This document shows, piece after piece, positions 37,368-45,291 of a stretch of 64,000 nucleotides of DNA; position 1 is the first letter of the stretch, and each line of letters opens with the position of its first letter. Below the pieces are notes generated by a model. That model was given only the letters and a program-made list of their open reading frames with translations. It searched no databases and was not told the origin of the DNA. The position numbers were made by a program, and so were the translations under genes. The stretch lies in the NCBI GenBank assembly GCA_018241505.1, contig JAFEDS010000009.1:62001-126000 (forward strand), given 5' to 3'. The DNA is from Pseudomonadota bacterium (lineage in GTDB: Bacteria > Pseudomonadota > Gammaproteobacteria > Steroidobacterales > Steroidobacteraceae).

Positions 37368-38086
37368 GCCAGTGTGTGAAAGACCTTTTGGACGTCGTCG
37401 TCCTGCTCGAGTTTGTCGATGACCGTGAGCACTTCCGTCGCCTGGTCTTCGGGCAGCTCAGTTGGAACAGTGCAGATATATTCGTGCTCGGCCGACAGCG
37501 GGGTGAGGCCGCGCGCTTCCAATGCAACCTGCAGCTTGCCGAAGTCGGAGAACGCGCAGCGGATCACGAGTTGCGGCTCGCCTTTTTCACCGGTGCTCTC
37601 GCCCATTTCCTCCAACCCGTGATCGATCAGATATAACTCGAGGTCATCCTGGTCGATGCCTTGCGGGTTGAGGCGGAATACGCCCATTTTCTTGAAGAGG
37701 AAGCTGACACTGCCGCTGGTGGCCAGGTTGCCGCCACCCTTCGTGATGATGTTGCGCACGCCGGCGACCGTACGGGTTGGATTGTCGGTTGCCGTTTCAA
37801 CGAGCAGGGCGACGCCATGCGGAGCGTAGCCTTCATACACGACTTCGTGATAGTTGGCCGCATCACGGCCCGAAGCGCGTTTGATTGCCGCCTCGACTTT
37901 GTCCTTCGGCATGTTCACGGCCCGGGCGTTCTGAATCACGCGCCGCAGGGCTGGGTTCGACGACGGGTCGGGTCCGCCGGATTTCACCGCCATGGTGATG
38001 TCCTTGGCGATCCGGGCGAACTGCTTCGCCATCCGGTTCCACCGCGCGAACATCGTGTGTTTTCTGACTTCGAATATGCGTCCCAT
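37364..38086 (-). CDS. YebC/PmpR family translation or transcription factor
   Basis: The 240 residues begin [23 protein letters not shown], the signature of the second YebC clade (E. coli YeeN-like) and not the MAGHSKWANIKHRK form. Further blocks are [49 protein letters not shown] and [17 protein letters not shown]. YebC proteins were first described as DNA-binding regulators; recent work on YebC-type proteins assigns a role in relieving ribosome stalling at polyproline. It is followed, with stop/start overlap, by the GNAT gene. Confidence 0.93.
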   Translation of the reverse strand: MGRIFEVRKHTMFARWNRMAKQFARIAKDITMAVKSGGPDPSSNPALRRVIQNARAVNMPKDKVEAAIKRASGRDAANYHEVVYEGYAPHGVALLVETATDNPTRTVAGVRNIITKGGGNLATSGSVSFLFKKMGVFRLNPQGIDQDDLELYLIDHGLEEMGESTGEKGEPQLVIRCAFSDFGKLQVALEARGLTPLSAEHEYICTVPTELPEDQATEVLTVIDKLEQDDDVQKVFHTLA

Positions 38087-38101
38087 GGTGTCCATGGTAG
38101 C

Positions 38102-38134
38102 AAAAAGGCCGGCGCAGGTTGCCTGCGCCGGCCT
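38102..38134 (-). terminator. Rho-independent terminator of the desaturase gene
   Basis: A perfect 13-bp stem (AGGCCGGCGCAGG/CCTGCGCCGGCCT, TTG loop, 38106-38134) is followed, in the leftward direction, by TTTTT (complement of 38102-38106). It lies 39 nt after the desaturase stop and before the YebC-family gene. It is the clearest intrinsic terminator in the window. Confidence 0.85.
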
Positions 38135-38173
38135 GTGAGGGGATCTCCGGGCCGCGACCCGGAGCTGCTGAAA

Positions 38174-39349
38174 TTACGCTAGTTGCGCGCTGATGATTCG
38201 CAACCGGCGCCGCTGCATGCGCAGGCTGGCCTCGATTTCCAGCAGCCGCTGTTGAAGCTGGGAATGTTCCCAGTGCTCCACCACGAGCCGCTTCTTCTCT
38301 TCCAGCCACTGCTCTTTGACCTTCGCCCACTCGGACAGAGCGGCAGTGAAAGTCTCGTATTCATGCGCAATGCGCTGGCGCAACTGCTCGATGTGAGAAT
38401 GGCCGGCCTGGTGATGTTTCGCCAGCTTCTCCTGGGCCCGGGTGAACTGCATGCTCAGGAGGGCACGCTGAATCTGGAACCCCGGGGTTCGCTTCAGGCG
38501 CCGCGTGATTCCCACGTAGGAAAGGCCCGCGATCAACCACTTCGTGGGATCCCACTGCCACCAGCGAACACCGTTGCGGTAATCGTGGGCAAAGATGTGG
38601 TGATAATTGTGGTAGCCCTCACCGTAGGTGAAGAACGCCAGAACGGGGTTGTCACGCGCGGTGTTCTCTTCGGTGTACGGGCGGCTGCCCCACATGTGCG
38701 CGAGCGAATTGATAAAGAAGGTCACGTGGTGGCTGACAACCAGGCGCAGTACGCCCGCCAGCCAGAATGTTCCCCAGACATCGCCAATGGCCCAGCCCGC
38801 CAGCAGGGGCAGGCCGAAATTGGTAGCGAGCGCCAACGGCAGGTAGAAGCGGTGCTGGAACGCCAGCATGGGGTCACGCTTCAGGTCGGGAATATTGGTG
38901 AGGTTCGGCTTGCCGCTTTCGTATTCGCGCATCATCCAGCCGATATGGGCGAACCAGAAGCCGCGGCGGATGGAATAGGGGTCCTTGTCCTCGTCGTCCA
39001 CGTTCAAGTGGTGGACGCGGTGCCCGCTGGCCCAAATGAAGACGCTGTTCTGCAGCGCCATGGTTCCGAAGATGAGATATATCACCCGCAGGCTCCAATG
39101 AGCGTCGTAGCTCTTATGGGCCCAAAGGCGGTGGTAACCCCCCGTAATCGACATTCCGTTCGCGTATAGAAAGACGACGAACAGTACCCAGGCTCCTACG
39201 GAGTACCCGTGGGTGATCGCGTACCAGGGCACCGCCACCAGGGCGACCGCCAGGGTCATCACGAACATCAGGGTGGTAGACCAGATTCGTGGGGCTTTCT
39301 CGGGCGCCCCCCCAGGCTGTGACGTGACAGCGGGAGTCGTTTTCGACAT
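38174..39349 (-). CDS. Acyl-CoA/acyl-lipid delta-9-type desaturase with C-terminal coiled-coil tail
   Basis: The 391-residue membrane desaturase has the three His boxes: HRLWAH (about 73-78), HRVHH (about 110-114) and HNYHH (about 249-253), with four or so transmembrane helices between. It introduces a cis double bond (probably delta-9) into stearoyl/palmitoyl chains using a di-iron centre. After the last His box the catalytic domain ends near residue 290. The final ~95 residues are a highly charged helix (SHIEQLRQRIAHEYETFTAA, WLEEKKRLVVEHWEHS, QQRLLEIEASLRMQRRRLRI) predicted to form a coiled coil, absent from standard bacterial DesC-type enzymes. Its terminator is at 38102-38134. Confidence 0.92.
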   Translation of the reverse strand: MSKTTPAVTSQPGGAPEKAPRIWSTTLMFVMTLAVALVAVPWYAITHGYSVGAWVLFVVFLYANGMSITGGYHRLWAHKSYDAHWSLRVIYLIFGTMALQNSVFIWASGHRVHHLNVDDEDKDPYSIRRGFWFAHIGWMMREYESGKPNLTNIPDLKRDPMLAFQHRFYLPLALATNFGLPLLAGWAIGDVWGTFWLAGVLRLVVSHHVTFFINSLAHMWGSRPYTEENTARDNPVLAFFTYGEGYHNYHHIFAHDYRNGVRWWQWDPTKWLIAGLSYVGITRRLKRTPGFQIQRALLSMQFTRAQEKLAKHHQAGHSHIEQLRQRIAHEYETFTAALSEWAKVKEQWLEEKKRLVVEHWEHSQLQQRLLEIEASLRMQRRRLRIISAQLA

Positions 39350-39598
39350 GGATTACCTGTGTGACGGTATAGAAATGTCAGGCGGCCGTAACGTAGCACG
39401 TCCGCAGGGGTTTTGTAGCCGTCTGGGTCAATCGCGTTTAGCGGTTCACAGTCAAGGAAGCAAGGGGGCGCCCAGCCCGCCGTAACATCCGCGGCAACTG
39501 TTGCGTATTCGCCATCCCGCAACACTCGCCTGACCCCTGGCGGCTAGTCCCGACATCGTGTCTCCCGGGGGGAATAACAAGAGCCGGGGCGATTTCTT
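39350..39598. other. Intergenic region between desaturase and a small exported protein
   Basis: About 250 nt with no convincing frame. It should hold the leftward desaturase promoter and the 3' end of the small exported gene. Near 39560-39585 a short GC palindrome (CCCGG...CCGGG) with a long loop is seen, but nothing I can name. Confidence 0.3.
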
Positions 39599-39961
39599 TC
39601 AGATCGGTTCGTGTCTCTCATAGCCGGCGGCGCCGGCGTCATTGCAGGAGACCTCCACTCGCTCGCTCCGCGGGGCCGAGTACGCCATGCTCATGAGCTG
39701 TTCGGACGGTACGCCGGCACTCTTATCGAAGCGGAGTAAACGCCCGTCCGGCATTGTCATATAGACGGCGACGATCAGGTTGCACTGCGTCACAACTACG
39801 GATGTCAGGGGATGCCCTTCAATGGATGGGGCACTTTTGTCAACGGGCACCTCATGTGCGACGTGTGTCACATAGGCAGATGTTGGTTCGGCGGCGGCGG
39901 CCGGCGTGGTTGCGGCCAGGGCCGCCGCCGCCAACGCGGCGAATGATATGGAGCGATTCAT
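39599..39961 (-). CDS. Small exported protein, unknown function
   Basis: This 120-residue protein begins with a signal peptide (MNRSISFAALAAAALAATT, cut after AAAA). The mature part has two cysteines (TQCNLIV and EVSCNDAG) that could form a disulfide. No family is recognised. It is isolated, with about 250 nt on each side. Confidence 0.6.
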   Translation of the reverse strand: MNRSISFAALAAAALAATTPAAAAEPTSAYVTHVAHEVPVDKSAPSIEGHPLTSVVVTQCNLIVAVYMTMPDGRLLRFDKSAGVPSEQLMSMAYSAPRSERVEVSCNDAGAAGYERHEPI

Positions 39962-40112
39962 TGTGAAGCCTCACGGGCAAAGGATGACGAGCGCAGGATT
40001 ACTGCGAAGAATGACAAGCAAACCCAATGCCACGCGGCCGGCACCTTGGGCGGTGCGGCCTACCCGCGGACCGGGAGAAATTCCCTTGCGCCGCCCCCAT
40101 CGCCGACCTCAA

Positions 40113-40128
40113 TGTGACCGGCTTCACA
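40113..40128 (+). promoter_or_regulatory. CRP-type palindrome upstream of the PQQ/XoxF region
   Basis: TGTGA-CCGGCT-TCACA is a perfect half-site pair with 6-bp spacing and flanking AA/GT, close to the CRP/Clp/FNR-family consensus. It lies 82 nt before the beta-propeller ATG (40211). A TATAGG box at 40198-40203 could be the downstream -10. Confidence 0.6.
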
Positions 40129-40210
40129 GTCGCCAGTGATCGCATGCGTCCTGCGAATGGAACACTTGCGCGATCCGTGGAACAGTTTCCCAACCTCTAT
40201 AGGAAAATTC

Positions 40211-41257
40211 ATGTTACTCACTGCCCCGCGCTCACACCCGGTACTGACCTCTCGTGCTGCCTGGCTGGTTCTGCTGCTGGCAGCCCCTTTTTGTGCCCAC
40301 GCCGGGCGGGCTTACGTGACAAACGAGGACGGCGAGAGTGTTTCGGTGCTCGATACCGACAAGGTCGAGGTGGTGAGCACGGTCAATGTTGGCAAGCGGC
40401 CCCGCGGATTGAAGCTGAGTCATGATGGCAAGGAGCTGTACGTAGCCGTCAGCGGGCTGCCCAAATGCCCGCCGTCCGTTCCCGATGAAGAGTGCGCGAA
40501 ACTGAAGCGCGATCTGACGGCCGATGGCATTGCAGTCATCGACACGACCACGTTGAAGCTGACGCGGCTGTTGAAGTCCGGGTCCGATCCGGAACAGTTC
40601 GATCTCAGCCATGACGGCAAACAGCTCTACATTGCCAATGAGGATTCCGGCACGCTCACCGTCGTCAATGTCGCAAACGGTGCCGTCGAAAAATCGGTGC
40701 CCGTCGGTAAGCAGCCCGAAGGAGTGCGCGTGACACCCGATGGCCACTGGATCGTGGTCACGAGCGAAGAGGGCAACGCCATCTACCTGGTCGATCCCCG
40801 CACCCTGACCGTGTCGAAATCCGTAAGTGTTGGCAAGCGGCCCCGCGATGTTGCCTTCACGCCGGACGGCAAGACTGCCTACATCACGGGAGAGTTCGAC
40901 AGCTCCGTCTACACGACGGCGATTCCCGAAGCGGCCGCCGCCACCCAGGTGTTGCAACTGCGCAAGGAAGCGCGGCCCATGGGCGTGATTTACGACGCGC
41001 CGCACAAGCGTTTGTTTGTCAGCACCGGGCGCGGCGGCACCGTGGCGGTCGTCGAGGTCGGTGCCGCTCCGAAGTTGGTTAGCGAGATCCCTGTAGGCGC
41101 GCGGCCGTGGGGAATTGCGCTCTCACATGACGGCAAGCGGTTGTACAGCGCCAATGGCTCATCGAACGATGTGACGATTGTCGACACGGCCACCCTGCAG
41201 GTCATCAGGAAAGTCCCCGTCGGCAAATCACCCTGGGGTGTGGTGCTGGCGCGCTGA
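40211..41257 (+). CDS. Periplasmic YVTN beta-propeller protein, PQQ-catabolism-associated type
   Basis: The 348-residue exported protein (signal peptide ending near FCAHA) has seven-fold repeats with the YVTN pattern: AYVTNEDGESVSVLDTD, VGKRPRGLKLSHDGKELYVA, VGKRPRDVAFTPDGKTAYIT, VGARPWGIALSHDGKRLYSA, VGKSPWGVVLA. Two copies of GTTGGCAAGCGGCCCCGCG in the DNA reflect the repeats. This subfamily (PQQ-dependent catabolism-associated beta-propeller) is a common neighbour of quinoprotein dehydrogenase genes. ATG 40211 follows AGGA and is preceded by a CRP-type site. Role unknown; it may help PQQ enzyme maturation or electron flow. Confidence 0.85.
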   Translation: MLLTAPRSHPVLTSRAAWLVLLLAAPFCAHAGRAYVTNEDGESVSVLDTDKVEVVSTVNVGKRPRGLKLSHDGKELYVAVSGLPKCPPSVPDEECAKLKRDLTADGIAVIDTTTLKLTRLLKSGSDPEQFDLSHDGKQLYIANEDSGTLTVVNVANGAVEKSVPVGKQPEGVRVTPDGHWIVVTSEEGNAIYLVDPRTLTVSKSVSVGKRPRDVAFTPDGKTAYITGEFDSSVYTTAIPEAAAATQVLQLRKEARPMGVIYDAPHKRLFVSTGRGGTVAVVEVGAAPKLVSEIPVGARPWGIALSHDGKRLYSANGSSNDVTIVDTATLQVIRKVPVGKSPWGVVLAR

Positions 41258-41329
41258 TACGCTGCAAAAAGCGCTCGAATCAGCAGCCGCGGCTGAGCTC
41301 AGGGTACTCACGCCGCGGCGCTGCCGCAC

Positions 41330-41749
41330 TCAGCGGAGCGCGGGTCCCAGGCCGCAGGCCTTGAAGGATTCCGCCTCCAGCGTCCGGTAGCGTTTCGCCT
41401 TCTGTTTGGCCGTGTCCGGATCCCGGAAGATACCCCCGCCTTCTCCAGGCAACGTTGAATAGTGAGCGAACGTGGAGTCCTCCACGTACTCATCGTAGGT
41501 CAGCTTCTGCGCCAGGCGGTCGATGACGCAGGAGCACTTGTACAGGTCCTCCAGCTTACCACCGTGGCGTGCCATGCAATCCTGAACGAACTCGACGCGC
41601 GCGCTGGTGGGATAATCGTTCGCCAATGGATCACTGTGTGCCGGAACTGCGCACCAACAAAGCGCTCCCAGCAGCGGCGTCAGGACTCGAGTCGGGGTTT
41701 TTAACAGCGGCAGCACCATTTTTCGCACACTAAAGGTTCGCTCGGCCAT
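41330..41749 (-). CDS. Small exported Cys-containing protein in the xox region
   Basis: The 139 residues include an N-terminal hydrophobic segment (VLTPLLGALCWCAVPAHS, probable signal peptide) and a mature region with conserved-looking cysteines (VQDCMARHGG, YKCSCVIDRL). It lies between the beta-propeller gene and xoxF on the opposite strand, diverging from xoxF with about 250 nt between. Such small proteins beside PQQ dehydrogenase genes are often annotated as hypothetical, and a role in maturation or metal delivery is only a guess. Its 5' side carries the palindrome at 41765-41775. Confidence 0.68.
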   Translation of the reverse strand: MAERTFSVRKMVLPLLKTPTRVLTPLLGALCWCAVPAHSDPLANDYPTSARVEFVQDCMARHGGKLEDLYKCSCVIDRLAQKLTYDEYVEDSTFAHYSTLPGEGGGIFRDPDTAKQKAKRYRTLEAESFKACGLGPALR

Positions 41750-41764
41750 GACATTCCCATTCCT

Positions 41765-41775
41765 GACACAGTGTC
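41765..41775. promoter_or_regulatory. Palindrome GACACaGTGTC between the small Cys gene and xoxF
   Basis: This 11-bp perfect inverted repeat sits 15 nt before the leftward ATG, in the shared divergent region. It could be an operator for the small gene or part of the xoxF control region. Binding protein unknown. Confidence 0.35.
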
Positions 41776-41878
41776 GGGCTCGTTGCGTGTCATCCTACGC
41801 CGCAGTGCCATGTTCCTCCAATGTTTGCGGTTGCAGGCCGGTCTGAGCGGGTGTATTGATATGCGCCGAAAATAGAAC

Positions 41879-41913
41879 GTGTCACACGCGCGCCCGCCAG
41901 CGTGTAGTGCCAC
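41879..41913. promoter_or_regulatory. Imperfect inverted repeat upstream of xoxF
   Basis: GTGTCACACGC and GCGTGTAGTGCCAC form an imperfect inverted repeat (3-nt offset) about 85-119 nt before xoxF. Position and symmetry suggest a regulator site for xoxF expression, without a recognised consensus. Confidence 0.3.
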
Positions 41914-41997
41914 GGATGGGTTCACCTGCTTTCACTCGTACTTGTTTGCCTGCAGGGGGTCCGTCGCATTGCTCGAGAACCATAAGCTGGAGGAGAT

Positions 41998-43818
41998 ATG
42001 AGATACGAGTTACGTTCCATTCTAGTGAGGGGCGCCGTGCTGGCCGCTGCTGCGGCAACATCGACTTCAGCCCTCGCGGATGCGGACCTGGATTCGAAGA
42101 TTTCCGATTCGTCCAACTGGGCCGCGCAGGCAGGTGATTATTCAAATCACCGCTACAGCACCTTGAACCAGATCAATGCGAGCAACGTGGGCAAGCTGCA
42201 GGTGGCGTGGACCATGTCCACCGGCGTGCTGCGCGGCCACGAAGGTTCGCCGCTGGTGATAGGCGACACAATGTACATACACACACCGTTTCCCAACAAT
42301 GTGTATGCGATCAACCTGAAGGATCAAACCTACCGGTGGAAGTACGAGCCGAAGCAGGATGCGGACGTCATTCCGGTGATGTGCTGCGACACGGTCAACC
42401 GTGGCCTGGCATACGGTGACGGCAAGATTTTCCTGCAGCAGGCGGACACCACTCTCGTAGCGCTCGATGCCAGGACCGGCAAGGTGGTCTGGACCGCCAA
42501 GAACGGCAACCCGAAGATCGGCGAAACCAACACCAACGCACCGCACGTCTTCAAGGACAAGGTGCTGACCGGTATCTCCGGTGGCGAGTTCGGTGTGCGC
42601 GGCCGTGTCGTGGCCTACGACATCAAGACCGGCAAGCAGGTCTGGAAGGGCTACAGCACGGGTCCGGATGCCGAGATGCTGATGGATCCGGCCAAGACCA
42701 TGACCTGGACCAACGGCAAGATGGCGCCCGTCGGCAAGGACTCATCGCTGAAGACCTGGCAGGGCGAGCAGTGGAAACTGGGCGGCGGCACCACCTGGGG
42801 CTGGTATGCCTACGATCCGAAGCTCAACCTGGTCTACTACGGAACCGGCAACCCGAGCACCTGGAACCCGGCGCAACGTCCTGGCGACAACAAGTGGTCC
42901 ATGACGGTGTTCGCGCGCGACCTGGACACGGGTGTCGCGAAGTGGGTGTTCCAGATGACACCGCACGACGAGTGGGACTATGACGGTGTCAACGAGATGG
43001 TGCTCGCCGACATCAACAAGGGCGGCAAGTCCGTTCCTGCTCTCGTGCACTTCGATCGTAACGGCTTCGGCTACACAATCAATCGCCAGACCGGTGAGCT
43101 GTTGGTGGCTGAGAAGTACGATCCGCAAGTCAACTGGGCAACCAAGATCGACATGAAGACGGGCCGGCCGATCGTTGACAAGAAGTACTCGCCGGGAACG
43201 ACGGGACCGGATGTCAACGTGAAGGACATCTGTCCGGCCGCGCTGGGTTCGAAGGATGAGCAGCCCTCGAGCTACGATCCGAAGTCGGGATTGTTCTTTG
43301 TTCCGACCAACCACGTCTGCATGACGTACGAGCCGTTCCAGGTGGAGTACACAGCGGGTCAGCCGTACGTCGGCGCCACGCTGACCATGTTCCCCACTCC
43401 GAACAGTCACGGCGGCATGGGCAACTTCATTGCGTGGGATGCGTCTCAGGGCAAGATCGTCTGGTCGAAGCCTGAGAAGTTCTCCGTATGGTCCGGTGCT
43501 CTCACAACTGCCGGCGACGTTGCGTTCTACGGCACGTTGGAGGGCTATCTGAAGGCGGTGAGCCTGAAGGATGGCAAGGACCTCTGGAAGTTCAAGACGC
43601 CTTCGGGAATCATCGGCAATGTGTTCACCTACTCGTACGGCGGTAAGCAGTACGTAGGCGTGTACTCGGGTATCGGCGGATGGGCGGGTATCGGCATGGC
43701 GGCCGGTCTCACCGAGTCCACTGCGGGCCTGGGCGCGGTCGGTGGCTACAAGGACCTGGCGAAATACACGACACTGGGTGGCTCCCTGTTCGTGTTCTCG
43801 CTGCCGGAAGGGACCTGA
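41998..43818 (+). CDS. xoxF: Lanthanide-dependent PQQ alcohol dehydrogenase XoxF
   Basis: This 606-residue periplasmic quinoprotein (signal peptide cut near ALADADL) is an eight-bladed propeller of the methanol/ethanol dehydrogenase family. The vicinal disulfide is Cys129-Cys130 ([10 protein letters not shown]). The active site reads [13 protein letters not shown]: catalytic Asp327, and Asp329 two residues on, where Ca-type MxaF has Ala. That extra Asp is the diagnostic lanthanide ligand of XoxF. It oxidises methanol or other short alcohols to aldehyde (or formate), passing electrons to the cytochrome encoded next. Starts at ATG 41998 after GGAGGAGA. The overall sequence pattern fits the XoxF5 clade. 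Confidence 0.95.
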   Translation: MRYELRSILVRGAVLAAAAATSTSALADADLDSKISDSSNWAAQAGDYSNHRYSTLNQINASNVGKLQVAWTMSTGVLRGHEGSPLVIGDTMYIHTPFPNNVYAINLKDQTYRWKYEPKQDADVIPVMCCDTVNRGLAYGDGKIFLQQADTTLVALDARTGKVVWTAKNGNPKIGETNTNAPHVFKDKVLTGISGGEFGVRGRVVAYDIKTGKQVWKGYSTGPDAEMLMDPAKTMTWTNGKMAPVGKDSSLKTWQGEQWKLGGGTTWGWYAYDPKLNLVYYGTGNPSTWNPAQRPGDNKWSMTVFARDLDTGVAKWVFQMTPHDEWDYDGVNEMVLADINKGGKSVPALVHFDRNGFGYTINRQTGELLVAEKYDPQVNWATKIDMKTGRPIVDKKYSPGTTGPDVNVKDICPAALGSKDEQPSSYDPKSGLFFVPTNHVCMTYEPFQVEYTAGQPYVGATLTMFPTPNSHGGMGNFIAWDASQGKIVWSKPEKFSVWSGALTTAGDVAFYGTLEGYLKAVSLKDGKDLWKFKTPSGIIGNVFTYSYGGKQYVGVYSGIGGWAGIGMAAGLTESTAGLGAVGGYKDLAKYTTLGGSLFVFSLPEGT

Positions 43819-43863
43819 GGAACCTCGGGTCTGTTTCGAGCGTCTAACCTTAGAAGCTCTGAA

Positions 43864-43901
43864 GATTGCGCCACGCCGCCTTTTCGGGGCGTGGCGCAAT
43901 C
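43864..43901 (+). terminator. Intercistronic stem-loop between xoxF and the cytochrome gene
   Basis: A perfect 14-bp stem (GATTGCGCCACGCC/GGCGTGGCGCAATC, 10-nt loop) lies between xoxF and the cytochrome gene, 21 nt before its ATG. No T-run follows. It may protect the xoxF message from 3' decay and lower downstream expression. Confidence 0.5.
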
Positions 43902-43921
43902 ACGTCCAACACGAGGAAATT

Positions 43922-44380
43922 ATGCGGAAAAGCATCTCAGCGGCCATTGCGTTTGCGATCAGCGCCACGGCAATTATGTTGACTGCAGTACCTGCGAGCG
44001 CCGATCAGCCGCCGGGTGTGTTCACCGTCAAGGATGGCAACAAGGTCGATGACAAGACCCTGGAGGGGTGGAAGACCTGGCGCGCCATGGCGTGCGAGCG
44101 CTGTCACGGGCCGGAGCAGGAAGGGCTCGTAGGTCCTTCGCTCGTGAATTCACTGAAGACCTTGTCCAAGGCCGATTTCCACACGACCATTCAGAACGGC
44201 CGTCCCGAGAAGGGCATGCCCAACTTCGGCGGTGTGGCCCTGGTACAGAAAAACTGGGAAAACCTCTACAACTATCTGAAGGGCCGTTCGGAAGGCAAGA
44301 TTGCCCCGGGCCACCTCTATCCGCTGACCCAGGCCGACGCGCCACCGCCACCGGCCGGCTGGGACAAGCCGAAGTCATGA
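43922..44380 (+). CDS. c-type cytochrome, electron acceptor of XoxF (XoxG-like)
   Basis: The 152-residue protein has a signal peptide (ends near VPASADQ) and a single heme-binding CERCH motif (about 58-62). A distal GMPNFGG segment likely supplies the Met heme ligand. Its position right after xoxF matches XoxG, the cytochrome cL-type acceptor. ATG 43922 follows GAGGAAAT; the longer frame upstream crosses the xoxF stop and the hairpin. Its stop overlaps the next ATG (ATGA). Confidence 0.9.
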   Translation: MRKSISAAIAFAISATAIMLTAVPASADQPPGVFTVKDGNKVDDKTLEGWKTWRAMACERCHGPEQEGLVGPSLVNSLKTLSKADFHTTIQNGRPEKGMPNFGGVALVQKNWENLYNYLKGRSEGKIAPGHLYPLTQADAPPPPAGWDKPKS

Positions 44381-45264
44381 CCGGTAAGCGACATTCCAAC
44401 TTGACGACCGGCGTCGCCGCGGGCGCGCTGGCCGTCATGTTGAGTTGGTTGGAGCCGGCCGCCGCGCAGGCGCCGCCGCCTGATGAGCAGGCTGACCCGG
44501 TGCTGCATGTATGCGCCGATCCGAGCGGCCTGCCGCAGTCGAACGATCGTGGCGAAGGCTACGAGAACAAGATTGCGGAAGCGCTCGCCAGGGATTTCGG
44601 CAAGAAGGTGCAGTACACCTTCTTCCCGCAGCGGATGGGTTTCGTGCGCAACACATTGCGCGCGCGCGATGAGACCACGCTGAAATTCAAATGCGATCTG
44701 ATCATCGGCGTGCCGACAGGCTATGACCTGACAGCCACGACCCGGCCGTACATGCGGTCGACGTTTGCACTGGTGTTTACTGAGAAGCACCCCGAGTTCA
44801 AGGCGTTCAAGGTCCCGGAAGATCTGCTGGCGCTGCCGCCGCAGAAACTGCAAAAGCTGCGTATCGGTATCTTCGGGCATTCGCCCGCGGCCGACTGGCT
44901 GCTGGCCAACAACTTGATTGAGCGCGCGGAAATGTACGCGCCGCAAAGTGGCGATCCGAAGGAGACTGCCAATACGATCGTTGCGCGCGATCTGGGCACC
45001 GGCAAAATCGACGTCGCCGTTGTCTGGGGCCCCATTGCCGGACAGCTCACTCGCGACCACGCGTCCTGGACCGCCGTGGCCTTCAAGCCGGACACGAAAT
45101 TCAAGTTCGACTACGAGATGGCCATGGGTCTGCGCCAGGGCGAAAAGGCGTGGAAGGACGCGCTCGATCAGTGGATCGGCAGCCACCACGAGCAGATCAA
45201 CCAGATTCTCATCGGGTACCAGATTCCCTTGCTCGAGCTGACGGCACCGAAGCCCGGCGCCTGA
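44377..45264 (+). CDS. Quinoprotein dehydrogenase-associated periplasmic binding protein (XoxJ-like)
   Basis: The 295-residue exported protein (signal peptide ending near EPAAAQ) has a solute-binding-protein type II fold: HVCADPSGLPQSNDRGEGYENKIAEAL, then FPQRMGFVRNTLRA and CDLIIGVPTGYDL. This family accompanies methanol/ethanol-type quinoproteins (MoxJ/XoxJ). In lanthanide systems XoxJ is thought to help activate XoxF or assemble the complex instead of transporting a solute. It is translationally coupled to the cytochrome gene by ATGA. Confidence 0.9.
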   Translation: MTGKRHSNLTTGVAAGALAVMLSWLEPAAAQAPPPDEQADPVLHVCADPSGLPQSNDRGEGYENKIAEALARDFGKKVQYTFFPQRMGFVRNTLRARDETTLKFKCDLIIGVPTGYDLTATTRPYMRSTFALVFTEKHPEFKAFKVPEDLLALPPQKLQKLRIGIFGHSPAADWLLANNLIERAEMYAPQSGDPKETANTIVARDLGTGKIDVAVVWGPIAGQLTRDHASWTAVAFKPDTKFKFDYEMAMGLRQGEKAWKDALDQWIGSHHEQINQILIGYQIPLLELTAPKPGA

Positions 45265-45279
45265 GACCCGCCTGCGGGC

Positions 45280-45285
45280 TATACT
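45280..45285 (+). promoter_or_regulatory. -10 box before the GS-like gene, suggesting a leaderless mRNA
   Basis: TATACT lies 6 nt before ATG 45292 with no Shine-Dalgarno sequence between. No clear -35 is seen. It could give the GS-ALDH-ADH part its own promoter within the xox cluster. Confidence 0.4.
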
Positions 45286-45291
45286 CGGGCG

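Noticed and set aside
41856..41878. TTGATA and TAGAAC as the xoxF promoter
   Set aside because: The two boxes are only 11 bp apart, too close for sigma-70.
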